Shown here: positions 5,092 through 7,810 of the stretch, one piece after another
Position numbering within the stretch: position 1 is the stretch's first letter
Layout: each line of letters opens with the position of its first letter
Assembly: GCA_902803635.1 (NCBI GenBank)
Contig: CADCQU010000251.1
Span: forward strand, 1-7,810
DNA: 7,810 nucleotides
Direction of reading: 5' to 3'
Source: an uncultured Lachnospiraceae bacterium
GTDB lineage: Bacteria > Bacillota > Clostridia > Lachnospirales > Lachnospiraceae
Notes under the pieces: model-generated
What the model was told of the DNA's origin: nothing
What the model saw: only the letters and a program-made list of their open reading frames with translations
The model's database searches: none
Made by a program: the position numbers and the translations under genes

Positions 5092-6861
5092 TTACTTAAA
5101 GCGGACCCTGTCGTTCTGGTAGTAGGTGTGCAGCAGCTCATGCGCCTTGTGCGAGTTCGGCTCGCCGAGATACTGGGCATAGAGCTCCTTGATCTGCGGG
5201 TTGTTGTGGGACTGGCGATAGGTCTGGCGCTCGTCCTCGGAATAGAGGGCCGCAGACCTCTTGGCCTTGTAGGTGTCGATGATGTCGAGATCCTCGTCCG
5301 GGAGAAGCGCGGGCTTCACATAGGACTGTCCACCGCCGGCGATGCAGCCGCCCGGGCAGCACATGAACTCGATGAAGGTGTACGGGCTCTTGCCGGCACG
5401 GATGTCGTCAAGGAGCGGCTTCGCATTGACCATGCCGCTGGCCACGGCGATCTTAATCTCCTGGCCGCCGATTGTGAGGGTAGCTTCCTTGAGACCGGCA
5501 AGACCGCGGACTTCGTTGAAGTTGATCGGGCCGTACTCCTTGCCTTCCAAGGCAAAGTAAGCGGTACGAAGGGCAGCTTCCATAACGCCGCCGGTAACGC
5601 CGAAGATGACGCCCGCGCCGGTATAGAGGCCCATGATGTCCTGATCGAAGTCCTCATCCGGGAGCTTCTTGAAGTTGATACCGCTCCGCTTAATGAGGTC
5701 GCCAAGCTCGCGGGTGGTAAGGACGCAGTCAACATCCGGAAGACCGTCCTTATTGGCAAGGGCCGGACGCTCCTTCTCAAACTTCTTTGCCGTACAGGGC
5801 ATGATGGAGACCACGAAGATGTCCTTCGGGTCAAGACCCTTCTGCTCGGCATAGAAGCTCTTGATGATCGCACCCTGCATCTCGTGCGGAGACTTGCAGG
5901 AGGACAGATGATCAAGGATGTCTCCATAATAATACTCGGCATAGTTGACCCAGCCCGGCGAGCAGGAGGTGATCATCGGAAGGACGCCGCCGTTCTTGAC
6001 ACGGCCGAGCAGTTCGTAAGCTTCCTCCATGATGGTCAGGTCAGCGCCGAAGTTGGTGTCATAGACCTTGTCAAAGCCAAGGCGGCGGAGGGCGGCAACC
6101 ATCTTGCCGGTCACCGGAGTGCCGATCGGCATGCCAAATTCCTCGCCAAGGGAGGCGCGGACGGCCGGGGCGGTCTGCACGACGACGTGCTTGCCGGCTG
6201 CCATCGCTTCGTCGATCTTCCAAATCTCGGATTTCTCCATAAGGGCGCCGGTCGGGCAGACCGTGACGCACTGGCCGCAGAGGAGGCAGGGGCTGTCCGC
6301 GAAGGACTTGTTGCCGGCCGGGCCAACGATCGTGGAGAAGCCGCGGTTCTCGAAGCCGAGAACGCCAAGGCCATGGGCCGCTTTGCAGCGGGCCACGCAG
6401 CGGCCGCAGAGGATGCACTTCGAGGTGTCGCGGATGATGGACGGGGTGACCTCGTCGTAGGTCGTCGGGGTCTTTTCGCCTTCAAATGCGCCCTCACGCG
6501 CACCGACAAGGCGGGCGACGTTGAGGAGTTCGCAATTGTTGTTCTTCCTGCACTGCTGGCAGTTCTTGTTGTGGTTGGAGAGCAGAAGCTCCACGGAGGT
6601 CCGGCGGGCCTTGATGGCCTTCGGGGAGGAGATGGTGATCTCCATGCCCGGAGCTACCGGATATACGCAGGAGGCCACGAGGCCCCTGGTCCCGGTCGCC
6701 TCAACGAGGCAGACACGGCAGGAACCCAGCGAGCACTCGCCATGGTTAAACGTGCAAAGCGACGGAATGTCATACCCGCACTGCCTTGCGGCTTCCAGAA
6801 TGGTCAGACCCTCTTCTACCTGATAGGGCTGGCCTTCAATCTTTATATCAATGAGTCCCAT
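5092..6861 (-). CDS. hydA: [FeFe]-hydrogenase catalytic subunit HydA, NAD(H)-linked multimeric type
   Basis: A 589-residue cytoplasmic catalytic subunit that interconverts protons and H2 at an H-cluster, exchanging electrons with HydB and probably ferredoxin. Domains in order: plant-type [2Fe-2S] with C36, C48, C51, C65; His/Cys [4Fe-4S] with H97, C101, C104, C110; two [4Fe-4S] clusters at C149-C159 and C192-C202; then the H-domain. The three H-cluster motifs are present: TSCSPGW at 298-304, MPCTAKKFE at 354-362, and MCCPGGCIAGGGQ at 500-512. The last 75 residues are the small-subunit-like wrap-around tail. Motif 1 has Ser where many monomeric enzymes have a second Cys, and motif 3 has an extra Cys501. 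ATG 6861 is chosen because GGGAGGT lies 6 bases upstream; an in-frame TTG at 6876 is rejected. It follows hydB by 15 bases. Activity requires the HydE, HydF and HydG maturases, not the hyp genes found to the left. Confidence 0.95.
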   Translation of the reverse strand: MGLIDIKIEGQPYQVEEGLTILEAARQCGYDIPSLCTFNHGECSLGSCRVCLVEATGTRGLVASCVYPVAPGMEITISSPKAIKARRTSVELLLSNHNKNCQQCRKNNNCELLNVARLVGAREGAFEGEKTPTTYDEVTPSIIRDTSKCILCGRCVARCKAAHGLGVLGFENRGFSTIVGPAGNKSFADSPCLLCGQCVTVCPTGALMEKSEIWKIDEAMAAGKHVVVQTAPAVRASLGEEFGMPIGTPVTGKMVAALRRLGFDKVYDTNFGADLTIMEEAYELLGRVKNGGVLPMITSCSPGWVNYAEYYYGDILDHLSSCKSPHEMQGAIIKSFYAEQKGLDPKDIFVVSIMPCTAKKFEKERPALANKDGLPDVDCVLTTRELGDLIKRSGINFKKLPDEDFDQDIMGLYTGAGVIFGVTGGVMEAALRTAYFALEGKEYGPINFNEVRGLAGLKEATLTIGGQEIKIAVASGMVNAKPLLDDIRAGKSPYTFIEFMCCPGGCIAGGGQSYVKPALLPDEDLDIIDTYKAKRSAALYSEDERQTYRQSHNNPQIKELYAQYLGEPNSHKAHELLHTYYQNDRVRFK

Positions 6862-6867
6862 AACCTT

Positions 6868-6874
6868 ACCTCCC
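6868..6874 (-). promoter_or_regulatory. Ribosome binding site deciding the hydA start
   Basis: On the - strand GGGAGGT ends 6 bases before ATG 6861. An upstream in-frame TTG at 6874-6876 overlaps this site and would add five residues (GGKV region) that are simply the site translated. ATG 6861 is therefore the start. Confidence 0.85.
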
Positions 6875-6876
6875 AA

Positions 6877-7810
6877 TCATTCCTTGATGATGGCCTTGAA
6901 CTTGCAGGAAGACATGCACATGCCGCACTTGATGCAGACCTGCGGGTCGATCTCGTAGGCGGGCTTCTTCTTGCCAGGAGCCGTGTAGTCGGTCACATGG
7001 ATCGCGTTCACCGGGCACTGACGTGCGCAGGCGCCGCAGCCGAAGCACTTGTCCTTGATGATCTTGTACTGCATCAGGTTCTTGCAAATGCCGGCCGGGC
7101 ACTTCTTGTCCACGATGTGGGCGATGTACTCGTCCTTGAAGTGGGTCATGGTGGAGACGATCGGGTTGGCAGCCGTCTGACCCAGAGCGCAGAGGGAGTT
7201 GTTCTTCGAAGCCTCGGCGAGGGTTTCAAGCTCGTCGAAGTCTTCCATCGTTCCCTTGCCGTCGCAGATCCTGGTCAGGATCTCCAGCATCCTCTTGGTA
7301 CCGATACGGCAGGGCGAGCATTTGCCGCAGGACTCATCGCAAATGAATTCCATGTAGAACTTCGCGATGTTGACCATGCAGTTGTCCTCGTCCATGACGA
7401 TCGCGCCGCCGGAGCCCATCATGGAGCCCTTCGCAACGAGGTTGTCGAAGTCGATCGGCTCATCAAGGAATTCCTTGGTAAGGCAGCCGCCGGACGGTCC
7501 GCCGGTCTGGATAGCCTTGAATTCACGGTTGCCCGGGATGCCGCCGCCGATATCGTAAACGAGCTCGCGGAGGGTGGTGCCCATCGGGACTTCCACGAGG
7601 CCGACGTTGTTGACCTTGCCGCCGAGAGCGAACACCTTCGTGCCCTTGGAGCGCTCGGTTCCGACGCTGGCGAACTGATCCGCGCCCTCACGAAGGATGA
7701 ACGGGATGCATGCCAGGGTCTCGACGTTGTTGATGACGGTCGGCTGTCCCCACAGTCCCTTGACTGCCGGGAAAGGCGGTCGGGGCCTGGGCATACCGCG
7801 CTTACCCTCG
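6877..7810 (-). CDS. hydB: NuoF-like NAD(H)/FMN subunit HydB of the [FeFe]-hydrogenase, 5' part outside window
   Basis: The C-terminal 310 residues of a HydB/HndC/NuoF-type subunit, open to the right edge. HydB carries FMN and the NAD(H) site and passes electrons to HydA; those N-terminal regions are off the window. What is visible: the NuoF-typical [19 protein letters not shown] followed by INNVETL (7794 leftward); an SLBB segment with [15 protein letters not shown] and GGIPGN; the [4Fe-4S] motif [12 protein letters not shown] (cysteines at about 7327-7311, with the fourth in [11 protein letters not shown] near 7190); and a C-terminal 2x[4Fe-4S] ferredoxin domain, [11 protein letters not shown] (7047-7015) and [11 protein letters not shown] (6936-6904). 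This extra ferredoxin domain separates HydB from NuoF of complex I and is typical of bifurcating HydABC enzymes. The start lies beyond 7810; the ATG at 7794 is internal. hydC is expected upstream. A formate-dehydrogenase-linked NuoF is possible but unlikely with hydA 15 bases downstream. Confidence 0.93.
   Translation of the reverse strand, partial: EGKRGMPRPRPPFPAVKGLWGQPTVINNVETLACIPFILREGADQFASVGTERSKGTKVFALGGKVNNVGLVEVPMGTTLRELVYDIGGGIPGNREFKAIQTGGPSGGCLTKEFLDEPIDFDNLVAKGSMMGSGGAIVMDEDNCMVNIAKFYMEFICDESCGKCSPCRIGTKRMLEILTRICDGKGTMEDFDELETLAEASKNNSLCALGQTAANPIVSTMTHFKDEYIAHIVDKKCPAGICKNLMQYKIIKDKCFGCGACARQCPVNAIHVTDYTAPGKKKPAYEIDPQVCIKCGMCMSSCKFKAIIKE

Noticed and set aside
5138..5942. Overlapping - strand frames of 74 and 208 codons inside hydA
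   Set aside because: They lie wholly within the hydA H-domain, where the hydA frame carries all the conserved cysteines.

Overview
The window looks like chromosomal DNA from a GC-rich, fermentative, hydrogen-metabolising anaerobe, most likely a member of the Bacillota. The reasons are strong AGGAGG-type ribosome binding sites, a multi-cluster [FeFe]-hydrogenase with a NuoF-like partner, [NiFe]-hydrogenase maturation genes, and intergenic hairpin repeats of a kind I associate with gut Negativicutes and Clostridia. The genus cannot be fixed from the sequence alone; placement in Negativicutes or Oscillospirales-like Clostridia is inference.

Left part (1-2212, + strand): after a short structured leader with two hairpins come hypD and hypE, 12 bases apart and clearly one transcription unit. 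HypE makes the cyanide ligand precursor on its C-terminal cysteine, and HypD is the iron-sulfur scaffold on which the Fe(CN)2CO unit of [NiFe]-hydrogenases is assembled. The rest of the hyp set and the [NiFe] structural genes are not in the window and may lie to the left.

Middle (2213-5091): a 289-base gap carries a cluster of palindromic CCTCCCCCT/AGGGGGAGG-type repeats. It is followed by a gene for a stand-alone ABC-class ATPase (COG3044-like, function not established) that ends at a strong symmetrical terminator. Next is a small single gene for an XRE-type helix-turn-helix regulator with its own terminator. The 283-base gap up to the next gene holds that terminator, a second repeat type (ATTCTGA...GAAGAAT) and the hydA terminator.

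Right part (5092-7810, - strand, convergent with everything to its left): hydB (3' part only; it runs off the right edge) followed by hydA. HydA carries the H-cluster domain plus a [2Fe-2S], a His/Cys-ligated [4Fe-4S] and a 2x[4Fe-4S] ferredoxin module. HydB is the flavin/NAD(H) subunit with C-terminal ferredoxin domain. Together they look like an NAD(H)-linked, probably electron-bifurcating HydABC-type hydrogenase, with hydC expected further right.

The window therefore joins the maturation genes of one hydrogenase class ([NiFe]) to the structural genes of the other ([FeFe]), with an orphan ATPase and a regulator between them. All main genes belong to known families. I see no CRISPR array, transposase, prophage, tRNA or rRNA. 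The less ordinary signals are the intergenic repeats, a short word (GCAAATGC/GCATTTGC) that is far too frequent for the base composition, the function-unknown ATPase, and small variations in the H-cluster motifs of HydA.
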